A stretch of DNA of 64,000 nucleotides from assembly GCF_014837055.1 (NCBI RefSeq), contig NZ_JACSPQ010000006.1, positions 248,001-312,000 of the forward strand, read 5' to 3'. The DNA is from Phocaeicola faecium. GTDB lineage: Bacteria; Bacteroidota; Bacteroidia; Bacteroidales; Bacteroidaceae. Shown here in pieces: positions 29,503 through 38,863 of the stretch. Positions within the stretch are counted from its first letter, which is position 1; each line of letters begins with the position of its first letter. The notes beneath the pieces were generated by a model that saw only the letters and a program-made list of their open reading frames with translations, was not told where the DNA came from and made no database searches. The position numbers and the translations under genes are program-made.

Positions 29503-29619
29503 ATGAAAGTAAGAGCATCATTAAAGAAACGTACGCCGGAATGCAAAATCGTTAGACGTAATGGCCGTTTGTATGTTATTAACAAGAAAAATCCTAAGTA
29601 TAAACAACGTCAAGGATAA
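29503..29619 (+). CDS. rpmJ: 50S ribosomal protein L36 (zinc-free form)
   Basis: A 38-residue gene read directly between infA and rpsM: it starts [20 protein letters not shown] and ends [12 protein letters not shown]. The canonical zinc ligands (three Cys and one His) are reduced to a single Cys (C14), and the usual His position holds Tyr, so the protein should not bind zinc. Position between infA and rpsM and the KxRQG end confirm its identity. Confidence 0.96.
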   Translation: MKVRASLKKRTPECKIVRRNGRLYVINKKNPKYKQRQG

Positions 29620-29624
29620 TTTAT

Positions 29625-29633
29625 TATTTTTGC
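29625..29633 (+). promoter_or_regulatory. possible internal promoter before rpsM
   Basis: TATTTTTGC matches the -7 consensus and sits 20 bases before the rpsM ATG. No TTTG is present at the expected -33 spacing, so it may be chance. Confidence 0.3.
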
Positions 29634-29653
29634 AAAAAAAATAATCTTAGTAT

Positions 29654-30034
29654 ATGGCTATAAGAATAGTTGGTGTAGATTTGCCTCAGAATAAGAGAGG
29701 CGAGATTGCGTTGACATACATTTATGGTATCGGACGCAGTAGTTCAGCAAAAATTTTGGATAAAGCAGGTGTTGACCGTAGCCTGAAAGTTATGGAATGG
29801 ACTGATGATCAGGCAGCTAAAATCCGTGAAATCATTGGTGCTGAATATAAAGTGGAAGGTGATCTTCGTTCAGAAATCCAATTGAACATCAAACGTTTGA
29901 TGGATATTGGCTGTTATCGTGGCATACGCCACCGTTTGGGTCTGCCCGTTAGAGGTCAGAGCACCAAGAATAATGCTCGTACACGTAAGGGAAGAAAGAA
30001 AACCGTTGCAAATAAGAAAAAAGCTACTAAATAA
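29654..30034 (+). CDS. rpsM: 30S ribosomal protein S13
   Basis: 126 residues. [35 protein letters not shown] is the helix-hairpin-helix start. [27 protein letters not shown] is the conserved tail that contacts P-site tRNA, followed by a lysine-rich end. First gene of the alpha section. Confidence 0.98.
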   Translation: MAIRIVGVDLPQNKRGEIALTYIYGIGRSSSAKILDKAGVDRSLKVMEWTDDQAAKIREIIGAEYKVEGDLRSEIQLNIKRLMDIGCYRGIRHRLGLPVRGQSTKNNARTRKGRKKTVANKKKATK

Positions 30035-30045
30035 TAATTGTTAAT

Positions 30046-30435
30046 ATGGCAAAAAAAACAGTCGCAGCTAAAAAAAGAAATGTGAAGGTTGATGCTAATG
30101 GACAGTTGCACGTTCATTCTTCATTCAATAACATCATCGTTTCTTTAGCAAACAGTGAAGGTCAGATTATCTCATGGTCTTCAGCAGGTAAGATGGGATT
30201 TAGAGGTTCTAAGAAGAATACTCCTTATGCAGCGCAAATGGCCGCTCAGGATTGTGCAAAAGTAGCGTATGATCTTGGCCTGAGAAAGGTGAAGGCTTAC
30301 GTAAAAGGACCGGGTAACGGACGTGAGTCTGCTATCAGAACTGTGCACGGTGCAGGAATTGAAGTTACTGAAATTATCGATGTAACTCCGTTGCCGCACA
30401 ATGGTTGTCGTCCTCCGAAGAGAAGAAGAGTATAA
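30046..30435 (+). CDS. rpsK: 30S ribosomal protein S11
   Basis: 129 residues. A basic N-terminus precedes [49 protein letters not shown], and the end reads [19 protein letters not shown]11 lines the platform near the 16S 3' end, where the anti-Shine-Dalgarno lies. A 121-base spacer follows before rpsD, with no gene seen in it. Confidence 0.98.
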   Translation: MAKKTVAAKKRNVKVDANGQLHVHSSFNNIIVSLANSEGQIISWSSAGKMGFRGSKKNTPYAAQMAAQDCAKVAYDLGLRKVKAYVKGPGNGRESAIRTVHGAGIEVTEIIDVTPLPHNGCRPPKRRRV

Positions 30436-30556
30436 TAAAGGTAACCTATTTTAATTAGATGTAACTTGATTTTGTTAATAATGGATTGCATTTCCTTTCT
30501 GTAATCGCGGCTGCAACAAATTGAGTTCATGAGTAACAATTAAACATTAAAAAGAA

Positions 30557-31162
30557 ATGGCTAGATATACTGGACCAAAAACAAGAATTGCACGTAAATT
30601 TGGTGAAGCAATCTTTGGAGCAGATAAAGTTTTATCTAAGAAAAACTATCCTCCCGGACAGCATGGAAATAACCGCCGTAGAAAAACTTCTGAATACGGT
30701 GTCATGCTGGCTGAAAAGCAGAAAGCAAAATATACTTACGGAGTATTGGAAAAACAATTCCGTAACATGTTTGAAAAGGCTGCAAGAATGAACGGTATTA
30801 CCGGTGAACTTTTGTTGCAGGGCCTTGAATCTCGTTTAGACAACGTTGTGTTCCGTTTGGGTATTGCTCCGACACGTGCTGCTGCCCGTCAATTGGTCGG
30901 ACATAAGCACATTACTGTAGATGGTAAAGTGGTTAATATTCCTTCATACGCAGTAAAACCGGGACAGTTGATAGGTGTTCGTGAGAGATCAAAGTCTTTG
31001 GAAGTTATCGCAAACTCATTGGCTGGTTTCAATCACAGCAAATATCCTTGGTTGGAATGGGATGAAAACTCTAAGACGGGTAAAATGTTGCATGTTCCTG
31101 AAAGAGCCGACATTCCTGAAAACATTAAAGAACACTTGATCGTTGAATTGTACTCTAAATAA
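30557..31162 (+). CDS. rpsD: 30S ribosomal protein S4
   Basis: 201 residues. [21 protein letters not shown] opens the zinc-free N-terminal domain. The S4 RNA-binding domain reads [42 protein letters not shown]. It is the primary 16S 5'-domain binder and, in E. coli, the alpha-operon repressor. rpoA follows 11 bases later. Confidence 0.98.
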   Translation: MARYTGPKTRIARKFGEAIFGADKVLSKKNYPPGQHGNNRRRKTSEYGVMLAEKQKAKYTYGVLEKQFRNMFEKAARMNGITGELLLQGLESRLDNVVFRLGIAPTRAAARQLVGHKHITVDGKVVNIPSYAVKPGQLIGVRERSKSLEVIANSLAGFNHSKYPWLEWDENSKTGKMLHVPERADIPENIKEHLIVELYSK

Positions 31163-31173
31163 TAATTAATTTC

Positions 31174-32166
31174 ATGGCGATATTAGCATTTCAAAAACCT
31201 GATAAAGTATTAATGTTGGAAGCGGATTCCAAATTCGGTAAATTTGAATTTCGTCCGCTGGAGCCCGGTTTCGGTATTACCGTAGGTAATGCTTTGCGCC
31301 GTATTCTTCTTTCTTCATTGGAAGGTTATGCTATCAATACGATTCGTATCGATGGTGTAGAACATGAGTTTGCTACCATTCCGGGAGTAAAAGAAGATGT
31401 TACTAACATTATCTTGAACCTGAAGCAAGTACGCTTCAAGCAAGTAGTTGAAGAATTTGAAAACGAAAAAGTAAGCATTACCGTTGAAAATTCTACTGAA
31501 TTTAAGGCAGGTGATATTGGTAAATATTTGACCGGATTTGAAGTGTTAAATCCTGAATTAGTTATTTGCCATTTAGATTCAAAAACAACTCTTCAAATGG
31601 ATGTTACAATCAACAAAGGTCGCGGATATGTTCCGGCTGATGAAAACCGTGAATTCTGCACCGATGTGAATGTAATTCCTATTGATTCTATTTACACTCC
31701 GATTCGTAACGTGAAATATGCGGTAGAAAATTACCGTGTAGAGCAAAAGACTGACTATGAAAAGTTGGTACTTGAAATTACGACGGATGGTTCCATTCAC
31801 CCGAAGGAAGCACTGAAAGAAGCTGCTAAGATATTGATTTATCACTTCATGCTCTTCTCTGACGAAAAGATTACGTTGGAAACTGCAGATGCAGACGGCA
31901 ATGAAGAATTCGATGAAGAAGTATTGCACATGCGCCAGTTGCTGAAGACCAAATTGGTTGATATGGATTTGTCAGTGCGTGCGTTGAACTGTTTGAAGGC
32001 TGCCGATGTGGAAACACTTGGCGATTTGGTTCAGTTCAATAAGACCGACCTGTTGAAATTCCGTAACTTCGGTAAGAAATCGCTCACGGAGCTTGATGAT
32101 TTGCTCGAGAGTCTGAATCTGTCGTTTGGAACAGATATTTCTAAGTATAAATTAGATAAAGAATAA
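31174..32166 (+). CDS. rpoA: DNA-directed RNA polymerase alpha subunit
   Basis: 330 residues. The N-terminal dimerisation domain carries [31 protein letters not shown] and [15 protein letters not shown]. An acidic linker ([10 protein letters not shown]) leads to the C-terminal domain with [44 protein letters not shown], the helix-hairpin-helix that binds UP elements and activators. Its location between rpsD and rplQ is universal. Confidence 0.98.
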   Translation: MAILAFQKPDKVLMLEADSKFGKFEFRPLEPGFGITVGNALRRILLSSLEGYAINTIRIDGVEHEFATIPGVKEDVTNIILNLKQVRFKQVVEEFENEKVSITVENSTEFKAGDIGKYLTGFEVLNPELVICHLDSKTTLQMDVTINKGRGYVPADENREFCTDVNVIPIDSIYTPIRNVKYAVENYRVEQKTDYEKLVLEITTDGSIHPKEALKEAAKILIYHFMLFSDEKITLETADADGNEEFDEEVLHMRQLLKTKLVDMDLSVRALNCLKAADVETLGDLVQFNKTDLLKFRNFGKKSLTELDDLLESLNLSFGTDISKYKLDKE

Positions 32167-32172
32167 AAACTA

Positions 32173-32670
32173 ATGAGACATAATAAGAAATTTAACCATT
32201 TAGGTCGTACTGCTTCTCACAGAAATGCAATGCTGTCAAACATGGCATGTTCTTTGATTAAGCACAAAAGAATCACTACGACTGTTGCGAAGGCTAAAGC
32301 TTTGAAAAAGTTCGTTGAACCGCTGATTACAAAATCGAAGGATGATACCACGAACTCACGCCGTGTTGTATTCAGCTACTTGCAAGACAAGTTTGTTGTT
32401 ACTGAACTGTTCAAAGAAATCTCTGTAAAGGTTGCAGATCGTCCGGGTGGTTACACTCGTATTATCAAGACCGGTCACCGTTTGGGAGACAACGCTGAAA
32501 TGTGTTTCATCGAATTGGTTGACTATAATGAGAACATGGCTAAGACTGCTGCTAAGAAAGCAACTCGCACCCGTCGTTCTAAGAAATCTGCATCTGCTGT
32601 TGCTGCTGAAGCTACTGAAGCACCTGTTGCAGAAGCTACTGTTACAGAGGAAGCCCCTAAAGCTGAATAA
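32173..32670 (+). CDS. rplQ: 50S ribosomal protein L17 with extended tail
   Basis: 165 residues against about 127 in E. coli. The core ([56 protein letters not shown]) is canonical. From about residue 120 a low-complexity Ala/Lys/Thr, then Ala/Glu-rich tail is added, basic first and acidic at the end. Such tails are common in Bacteroidetes L17 and are probably disordered. It is the last gene of the 33-gene block and is closed by a strong terminator. Confidence 0.97.
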   Translation: MRHNKKFNHLGRTASHRNAMLSNMACSLIKHKRITTTVAKAKALKKFVEPLITKSKDDTTNSRRVVFSYLQDKFVVTELFKEISVKVADRPGGYTRIIKTGHRLGDNAEMCFIELVDYNENMAKTAAKKATRTRRSKKSASAVAAEATEAPVAEATVTEEAPKAE

Positions 32671-32692
32671 TTCTGTAAAACACTATATGATA

Positions 32693-32726
32693 AAAACCGA
32701 AGCTCGAAACGGGCTTCGGTTTTTTT
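32693..32726 (+). terminator. terminator of the ribosomal protein block
   Basis: AAACCGAAGC and GCTTCGGTTT form a 10-bp GC-rich stem around a short loop, followed by a run of Ts. Confidence 0.95.
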
Positions 32727-32742
32727 ATTGCTTAAACTGTCG

Positions 32743-32751
32743 TATCTTTGC
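32743..32751 (+). promoter_or_regulatory. -7 promoter box of rnhB
   Basis: TATCTTTGC fits the consensus TAnnTTTG followed by C. Transcription would start near 32758, leaving only the ATG at 32769 as start codon for rnhB. Confidence 0.6.
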
Positions 32752-32768
32752 CGGTAAAAGAGTGTGAG

Positions 32769-33371
32769 ATGTTATTACCGTATTTGCATAAAGAGTTGAT
32801 TGAAGCCGGATGTGATGAAGCCGGACGAGGATGTTTGGCAGGTGCTGTATATGCGGCTTCTGTTATTTTGCCTGCCGACTATAAGAATGAATTGTTAAAC
32901 GATTCGAAAAAGCTGACAGAGAATCAGCGTTATAAACTCCGTGAGGTTATTGAGCGTGATGCTTTAGCTTGGGCGGTAGGTGTTGTCTTGCCGGAGGAGA
33001 TAGATAAGATTAATATCCTGAATGCCTCTTTTTTAGCTATGCACCGTGCGATAGATCGGCTTGTTTTGCGTCCCCAACACTTGTTAATTGACGGAAACCG
33101 ATTTAATCCCTATCCGGATATCCCACACACCACGGTTGTTAAAGGCGATGGCAAATATCTCTCCATAGCTGCGGCATCGGTTCTCGCCAAGACCTATCGT
33201 GATGATTATATGAATCGGCTTCATGAAGAATATCCCATGTACGACTGGAAGGACAACAAGGGATATCCTACAAAGAAACACCGCGATGCCATTCACCGTT
33301 ACGGTGTCACTCCTTATCATCGGATGAGTTTCAACTTGTTGGGTGACGGTCAGCTCTCTTTCGATTTCTAA
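32769..33371 (+). CDS. rnhB: ribonuclease HII
   Basis: 200 residues from the ATG at 32769. An in-frame start at 32748 lies within the promoter box and is rejected. The catalytic motif [12 protein letters not shown] (first Asp-Glu pair), the [11 protein letters not shown] block, LLIDGNRF with the third acidic residue, and [17 protein letters not shown] are all present, as is the C-terminal HRMSF. The enzyme nicks DNA 5' of embedded ribonucleotides during repair and primer removal. It is monocistronic, followed by a hairpin at 33403-33432. Confidence 0.96.
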   Translation: MLLPYLHKELIEAGCDEAGRGCLAGAVYAASVILPADYKNELLNDSKKLTENQRYKLREVIERDALAWAVGVVLPEEIDKINILNASFLAMHRAIDRLVLRPQHLLIDGNRFNPYPDIPHTTVVKGDGKYLSIAAASVLAKTYRDDYMNRLHEEYPMYDWKDNKGYPTKKHRDAIHRYGVTPYHRMSFNLLGDGQLSFDF

Positions 33372-33402
33372 TACCCCGTTGGTAAAGACATTTCTTTTGT
33401 TT

Positions 33403-33432
33403 AAGGTTGTTGCATATTCTTGCGGCAACCTT
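33403..33432 (+). terminator. terminator-like hairpin after rnhB
   Basis: AAGGTTGTTGCA pairs with TGCGGCAACCTT (12 bp, two G-U pairs, six-base loop), followed by a TTTCTGCTTTTT tract. Confidence 0.75.
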
Positions 33433-33789
33433 TCTGCTTTTTATGCGGTGGAAAAAAGACGGACAGTGCCGTAATCTTGCCGTTGTCTTTATTGTTTTGA
33501 TGGAGAAAAACATTCTTCCATCCCGGATATTTCAATTCCATTACATGTAATAATATTGTAACAGATTTCTTCCCCACAGGAGTTCTATACGGCGGGGCTT
33601 TACTATTTTCCCCTTATTTTGAACTATTTTCTCCCTTATCATCAATAAAAAATTCCAAATTTGCGTTAAGGGCTTCCGAAAAAGAAGTTTAAAAAACTCT
33701 GTTTGAAACCAAAGTAACCGAATTAGATAATCAAATCCTTATTATTAATTAACGAAAACTGAATTCTATGCTGAATGTACATTTATTAC

Positions 33790-33797
33790 AGGAGGGG
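33790..33797 (+). promoter_or_regulatory. strong Shine-Dalgarno before the SusC gene
   Basis: AGGAGGGG, 6 bases upstream of the ATG at 33804. It supports that start over the upstream in-frame ATG at 33768 and is unusual in this phylum. Confidence 0.6.
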
Positions 33798-33803
33798 AAA
33801 ATT

Positions 33804-36800
33804 ATGAGGAAACTGTTCTTCGTAATGTTTCTGCTGAGCAGTACCTTGATTTTCGCGCAAAACAAGGTGACTGGAGTTGTGACCGATAAGTCGGGAATGC
33901 CGTTGATAGGTGTCAACGTGGTAGAAAAAGGTACTACGAATGGTAATATTACCGATGTCGACGGAAAGTATTCTATCGACGTACAGAATGGCAAAACGCT
34001 TGTATTCTCGTTCATTGGCTTTACGCCACAAGAAGTGAAAGTAACGCAGCGGGTAATCAACGTTGTGATGAGCGAAGATACACAGACGCTGGATGAAGTC
34101 GTAGTAGTGGGTTACGGTAGTATGCAGCGTAAAGACGTTACAAGCTCTATTACCACAGTGAAGTCGGAAGATTTGAACATCGGTGTTTATTCAAATCCGG
34201 CTCAGTTGCTTCAAGGAAAGGTGCCGGGATTAACCATTACCCAAAGCAGTGACCCGAATGCTACTCCTTCTATTACGCTGCGCGGTGCGTCTACCATCCG
34301 TGAGGGAGCTGCCCAAGAACCTTACTACGTGATAGACGGTGTTCCGGGCATGTCGCTTTCGCTGGTATCGCCCGATGACATTGAGAGCATTGATGTGCTT
34401 CGCGATGCCTCTGCCACAGCCATCTACGGTTCGAAGGCTGCCAACGGTGTTATCATCGTCACAACCAAGAGAGGCAAGGCAGGAAGCGCCCAAGTGAGCT
34501 ACAATGGCTATGTTGCCATAGATAAGATTATGAAGAATTATGATATGATGAATGCCGACCAGCTTCGCAGTTACGCTGCGACGGGTGAGAATACGATGCT
34601 GCCCAACGATTTAGGTTATGATACGAACTGGGCCGACGAAGTAGAACGTGTAGGATTCAGCCATAATCATAATGTTTCGATTAGCGGAGGAAACGAGCAT
34701 ACGGTGTATAACGCCAGCATCAACTTCATGGATCAGCAAGGTACTATCCGGGGTACGGATATGGACCGTTTAATCGGGCGTGCTTTTGTTGAAACGAAAG
34801 CCTTGAAAGACCGTTTGACACTGTCGTTCAATTTGAATGCAAGTGTAACAAATCAGAATAATGTTCCCAGCGGAAATCCTGCCGATGCTCAGGGCTCAAG
34901 TATCTATGACGCGATGTACTATTATTCTCCGCTTGTTCCGGTGCGTAACGAAGACGGAAGCTGGTACGAAGATCCGGGTATCTCTCAAAACTATAACCCG
35001 GTAGCGCTGTATAGCGAGAATATCGACAAGACCGAGTCAAAACGTATTCAGGCAAATGCGAAGGCGTCTTTAAAGATAATCGATGGTCTGGTGTATAATT
35101 TAAGCTTGGCTTATCAGAACGAGCAGTATAATTACAATAAGTATAATACGCATAACTCTCTGATTGCTAATAATATGAACGGTAGAGCCCAGCGTGCTTC
35201 GGTAACCAATAACAGAAAAGTGCTGGAAACTTATCTGAATTATGACAAAACGTTTAACGATGTTCATAAGTTGGGAGTCATGGCAGGATATTCATGGGAA
35301 GAAGGAAATGATAACGACGGTTTCCAGTTGACTACCTATGATTTCTATAACGATGCGCTGACTTATCACAACATGGGTATGGCGAATAAAGTAGATTTGA
35401 ATGGCTTTGGCGATTATAACCTGTCTACCTTGCGTATGATTTCTTTCTACGCCCGTGCCAACTATTCGTATAACAGTAAGTATTTGCTTCAGGCAACAGT
35501 CCGTCGCGACGGTTCTTCGGCTTTTGGAAAGAATAACCGCTGGGCTACCTTCCCGTCTTTCTCTGCTGCATGGCGACTTTCAGAAGAAAAATTCATTAAA
35601 GATTTGAATGTGTTCGACGATTTGAAACTGCGCGTGGGTTACGGTGTCAGCGGAAACTCATTGGGATTTGATGTGTTTACAGCTTCTCAGCTTTATGGCT
35701 CAACGGGTTGGTTCCAACATGTAAATGCGTCGGGCGATATTGAAAACATCCACATTCTTGGTGCTATCCGTAATGCCAACCCCGATTTGAAGTGGGAACG
35801 CACGGGGATGTTGAATGTCGGTATCGACTTCGGATTCTTCAACAACCGCTTGAGCGGAACAATCGAATATTATGACAAGCGTACCAAAGACCTGATTGCC
35901 GATTATGCCGTATCTACAAGCCGCTATCAATATAACTGGCTGACGGCTAATGTGGGCGAAATCAGCAACAAGGGTATCGAAATTACCATCAATGCCGTAC
36001 CGGTACAGACGAAAGATTTTACGTGGACTACCTCTCTGAACCTGTCGCATAACAAGAATAAGGTGGTAAAACTGTCAAACGAAATGTATTCTACCGAATA
36101 TATGGATAAAGGTAATGTAGATGCTGCCGGATATTCAACCGCCTGCAACCAGCGTATCATGGAAGGTTATCCCATCGGACAGTTCTACACATGGCAGTGG
36201 GCAGGAGTGAAAGACGGACGTTCTCACTTCTACGCCTACGATAAATCAACGGTAGAAACGGTTTACGCTGATGCGGGAGGTGCCGATGCCAACGCCGTTC
36301 AGCAAGAAAACGGACGCTGGATAGACAAGAATACCGGAGAATACGTAACCACAACCACTCCGGGAGATAAAGACCGTGTAGCTACGGGTTCGGCACAGCC
36401 GAAGCTCAACCTCGGATGGAACAATACGTTTACGTGGAAGAAATGGACTCTGACAGCTTTCTTTCAAGGTGTGTTCGGCAACAAAATCTTGAATGCCTCA
36501 CGCGCTTATCTGACCAATGTGGGTAATGTGGTTTCCGGAAAGAATGTATTGGCTTCTAACCTCACAGATATTCCTATCACCGACGGTGGCGCACATGCTC
36601 CTTCCGACCGTTATTTGGAAAACGGCAGTTACCTGCGTTTATCAAGCCTTTCATTGGGTTATGACTTTGGTAGAATCAATGAATGGGTAAAGGGGCTTCG
36701 CCTGTATGCTACTTGTAATAATGTCTTTACTATAACCGGTTACGACGGACTTGACCCCGAAGTAAACTTGGGAGGTATCGAACCGGGTATCGACAACCGC

Positions 36801-36854
36801 CAGACTTATCCTCGCACACGTACTTTCATGTTTGGTGTTAATATCAACTTCTAA
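33804..36854 (+). CDS. SusC/RagA family TonB-linked outer membrane transporter
   Basis: 1016 residues from the preferred ATG at 33804, which begins the signal peptide MRKLFFVMFLLSSTLIFAQ. A carboxypeptidase-D regulatory-like domain follows (VTGVVTDKSGMPLIGVNVVEKGTTNG, about 20-95). The TonB box/plug region carries LDEVVVVGYGSMQRKDVTSSI and VIDGVPGMSLSLVSPDDIESIDVLRDASATAIYGSKAANGVIIVTTKRG. A 22-strand barrel ends in MFGVNINF. There is no N-terminal STN domain, so it is probably not sensed by an anti-sigma partner. It works with the SusD lipoprotein encoded 17 bases downstream to import an oligosaccharide or peptide. The substrate is unknown. Confidence 0.96.
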   Translation: MRKLFFVMFLLSSTLIFAQNKVTGVVTDKSGMPLIGVNVVEKGTTNGNITDVDGKYSIDVQNGKTLVFSFIGFTPQEVKVTQRVINVVMSEDTQTLDEVVVVGYGSMQRKDVTSSITTVKSEDLNIGVYSNPAQLLQGKVPGLTITQSSDPNATPSITLRGASTIREGAAQEPYYVIDGVPGMSLSLVSPDDIESIDVLRDASATAIYGSKAANGVIIVTTKRGKAGSAQVSYNGYVAIDKIMKNYDMMNADQLRSYAATGENTMLPNDLGYDTNWADEVERVGFSHNHNVSISGGNEHTVYNASINFMDQQGTIRGTDMDRLIGRAFVETKALKDRLTLSFNLNASVTNQNNVPSGNPADAQGSSIYDAMYYYSPLVPVRNEDGSWYEDPGISQNYNPVALYSENIDKTESKRIQANAKASLKIIDGLVYNLSLAYQNEQYNYNKYNTHNSLIANNMNGRAQRASVTNNRKVLETYLNYDKTFNDVHKLGVMAGYSWEEGNDNDGFQLTTYDFYNDALTYHNMGMANKVDLNGFGDYNLSTLRMISFYARANYSYNSKYLLQATVRRDGSSAFGKNNRWATFPSFSAAWRLSEEKFIKDLNVFDDLKLRVGYGVSGNSLGFDVFTASQLYGSTGWFQHVNASGDIENIHILGAIRNANPDLKWERTGMLNVGIDFGFFNNRLSGTIEYYDKRTKDLIADYAVSTSRYQYNWLTANVGEISNKGIEITINAVPVQTKDFTWTTSLNLSHNKNKVVKLSNEMYSTEYMDKGNVDAAGYSTACNQRIMEGYPIGQFYTWQWAGVKDGRSHFYAYDKSTVETVYADAGGADANAVQQENGRWIDKNTGEYVTTTTPGDKDRVATGSAQPKLNLGWNNTFTWKKWTLTAFFQGVFGNKILNASRAYLTNVGNVVSGKNVLASNLTDIPITDGGAHAPSDRYLENGSYLRLSSLSLGYDFGRINEWVKGLRLYATCNNVFTITGYDGLDPEVNLGGIEPGIDNRQTYPRTRTFMFGVNINF

Positions 36855-36871
36855 TAAAACAACAGAGTCTT

Positions 36872-38485
36872 ATGAAAACTAAATACTTAAAATCAATATT
36901 ACCGGCAGCTTTGCTGACGTTCGCCGCAAGCTGTACCGACCTTGATGTGGATATTCAGTCACAATACACGGAGTTCCCCGACTCGGAGCTGGCAAGTGAG
37001 GCAAGAGCTGCCAATGCGTATTATGCAATGCGTGGCCCGTTGTCGCGCGACTATAACCATGCCCAGTCACTGTCGTCTGATGAAGTAACTCCACACTCAT
37101 ACGGTGCGAACGATTATTACGACAACGGACGTTATACCCACATGTTCCTTCACTCATGGACGCCGGACGACCCCTGCATCGGCTATTGGGAAACAGTGGC
37201 GGGAGGTATAACCACTTGTAACAATCTGATAGCAGAATTCGGAGATGCGGAAAACGTTGCGCCTACCATCGCATCGCTGCGCGCCGTGCGTGCTTACTAT
37301 TTCTTCGTGCTGATGGATAGCTACGGCGATGTTCCGCTGTTAGACCATAAGCTGGCAGACGATGAAAGGATAGACCGTTCTCCGCGTGCAGACATAGCCC
37401 GCTTCATTGAAAAAGAGTTGCTGGAGGTAAGAGACCAGCTCAGCGAAGAGGTGAATGCTTCTACCTACGGAATGCCGACGCGCTGGATGGCGGATGCCTT
37501 GCTTGCCAAACTGTACCTGAACTGGGCGGTTTATACTTGTGGCGATGTAACCCAATATACACCCGACCTGCCGAACGAGAAGCTGAACGACCTTGTGGCA
37601 GTATGCGACGAGATTATTGCTTCGGGGCGGTTTGACTTGAGCGACGATTACCGTTCTAAGTTTTATCCTGATAACGGTTATCAGATTCGCGACTTCATTT
37701 ACGCCATGCCTTTCGACCGTGAAACCCAGCAAGGTATGACTTATGCCCGCTGGTGGACACACCGTTCGGGTAACATCGGTTTCTACGGTGTGGATTTGCC
37801 CAGCAGCGTGGGAGGTATCTTCGGTGTTACTCCGGATTTTCTCGACCTGTTCTGTCTGACTAACGATGAGCGTAATGAAACCATTATCGGCGGACCGCTT
37901 TACGTGCGCGACCCGTACACTTACGAAGAAACCGATACGCCGTGGATGGTAGACGGACAGCAGGTGGTTCTGACGCGCGACATACCTTTGAATCCGGTAG
38001 ACGAAATCATGGGGGTAGACAATACACCTCACGGCGGACGTTCTGTGGGTTACCGTTCCATCAAATTCTACATGGACTTGCAGACCACGGCAGCCCAATC
38101 GCGTAGCCAGAGTAACGACGTGCCTATCTTCCGCTATGCCGACGTGTTGCTGATGAAGGCGGAAGCCATCCTGCGCGGAGCTACTGCCACAAACGGCGAT
38201 ACCCCGATGTCGTTGATAAACCAGATTCGCGATTATGTGGGAGCAGAAGAAAAAGTAACGGATTCGGTAACGCTCGATGACCTTCTCGACGAACGCGGAC
38301 GTGAGTTTGCCGATGAAAGCTGGCGACGCAACGACCTGATTCGTTTCGGTAAGTTTGAAGACGACTGGGGATGGAAACACATCATCAATCCGGCTGCCAA
38401 AACACAGCTCTACCGCCGTATCTTCCCGATACCTACGGGCGTTATGAACACCAATACCAACTGGGAGCAGAATCCGGGGTATTAA
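36872..38485 (+). CDS. SusD/RagB family nutrient-binding outer membrane lipoprotein
   Basis: 537 residues. The lipoprotein signal MKTKYLKSILPAALLTFAASC has C21 as the lipidated residue. The helical SusD fold is recognised by ALRAVRAYYFFVLMDSYGDVPLLD-like ASLRAVRAYYFFVLMDSYGDVPLLD, the TPR-like MPTRWMADALLAKLYLNWA, the RYADVLLMKAEAILRG segment and the terminal ERGREFADESWRRNDLIRFG...NWEQNPGY. It forms the lid over the preceding SusC barrel. Unlike many loci of this kind, no hydrolase, sensor or ECF sigma gene is adjacent; the next gene is gpmI. Confidence 0.96.
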   Translation: MKTKYLKSILPAALLTFAASCTDLDVDIQSQYTEFPDSELASEARAANAYYAMRGPLSRDYNHAQSLSSDEVTPHSYGANDYYDNGRYTHMFLHSWTPDDPCIGYWETVAGGITTCNNLIAEFGDAENVAPTIASLRAVRAYYFFVLMDSYGDVPLLDHKLADDERIDRSPRADIARFIEKELLEVRDQLSEEVNASTYGMPTRWMADALLAKLYLNWAVYTCGDVTQYTPDLPNEKLNDLVAVCDEIIASGRFDLSDDYRSKFYPDNGYQIRDFIYAMPFDRETQQGMTYARWWTHRSGNIGFYGVDLPSSVGGIFGVTPDFLDLFCLTNDERNETIIGGPLYVRDPYTYEETDTPWMVDGQQVVLTRDIPLNPVDEIMGVDNTPHGGRSVGYRSIKFYMDLQTTAAQSRSQSNDVPIFRYADVLLMKAEAILRGATATNGDTPMSLINQIRDYVGAEEKVTDSVTLDDLLDERGREFADESWRRNDLIRFGKFEDDWGWKHIINPAAKTQLYRRIFPIPTGVMNTNTNWEQNPGY

Positions 38486-38535
38486 GCTGAAAGTGTAATT
38501 GCATTTGTTTGATAAACAGATGCTTATCTTTTAGA

Positions 38536-38622
38536 AAATTCTACCCGTAGAACAGGGGAATTCTATGGGTAGAGTTAGGTAACTTATCCGCATGAAACAA
38601 CAAACACTAACCGAAGCGTTTT
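38536..38622 (+). repeat. dispersed CCGCATGA repeat, copy B
   Basis: The order is a hairpin of ATTCTACCCGTAGAA and TTCTATGGGTAGAG, the core TTATCCGCATGAAA, then ACACTAACCGAAGCGTTTT, a partly decayed form of the terminal hairpin. It has the same module order and direction as copy D at 55772-55859. Confidence 0.75.
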
Positions 38623-38671
38623 GCGCGGCTAATTGTTGTGGGATAAATCACAATATCGGGTATAGAAAGAA

Positions 38672-38742
38672 TGCAGAAGTCTCGCTCTTCACATCGCCGT
38701 GTGGTTCATGGCGCTTGTTGAGGCGAGACTTTTGCATTTTTT
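38672..38742 (+). terminator. structured terminator-like element downstream of SusD
   Basis: TGCAGAAGTCTCGC pairs with GCGAGACTTTTGCA (14 bp, one G-U), followed by TTTTTT. The loop contains an inner CGCC/GGCG stem. It is probably the terminator of the susCD unit, though the long branched loop is unusual. Confidence 0.65.
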
Positions 38743-38782
38743 GCATCATCGCCTGTTCCTGCCTACTAAAAATAGTAAAAAG

Positions 38783-38815
38783 TTTCGCGCTCAGCGGGAT
38801 ATTTTGTATTTTTGC
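38783..38815 (+). promoter_or_regulatory. promoter of gpmI
   Basis: TTTC (one base off TTTG), 20 bases, then TATTTTTGC at 38807-38815. The start codon at 38864 lies 48 bases downstream. Confidence 0.6.
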
Positions 38816-38863
38816 ATGTTGGAAAACATACAGCTAAGTATAACTTTTAAAAACAATATAACT

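Larger units (their letters stand above)
33372..33803. other. leader and spacer upstream of the SusC gene
   Basis: This gene-free stretch holds the rnhB hairpin (33403-33432) and a possible CCCC-acaggag-to-GGGG weak stem near 33575-33597. AAATTTGC near 33657 is one base off a -7 box. No gene or confident promoter was found. Confidence 0.5.
38486..38863. other. SusD-gpmI spacer with repeat, structured hairpin and promoter
   Basis: No gene is seen. It holds copy B of the dispersed CCGCATGA repeat (38536-38622), a large T-run-terminated hairpin (38672-38742), and the gpmI promoter (38783-38815). Short open frames here overlap these structures and are considered spurious. Confidence 0.7.

Noticed and set aside
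30436-30556. Possible S4-binding leader or small gene between rpsK and rpsD
   Set aside because: No convincing pseudoknot, hairpin or open frame could be drawn by eye in this 121-base spacer.
37340-38380. 346-codon open frame antisense to the SusD gene
   Set aside because: SusD is clear on the plus strand. The antisense translation has no signal peptide, motif or start context.
38592-38837. 81-codon open frame between susD and gpmI
   Set aside because: It crosses a repeat, a terminator-like hairpin and the gpmI promoter. The Cys-rich translation matches no family.
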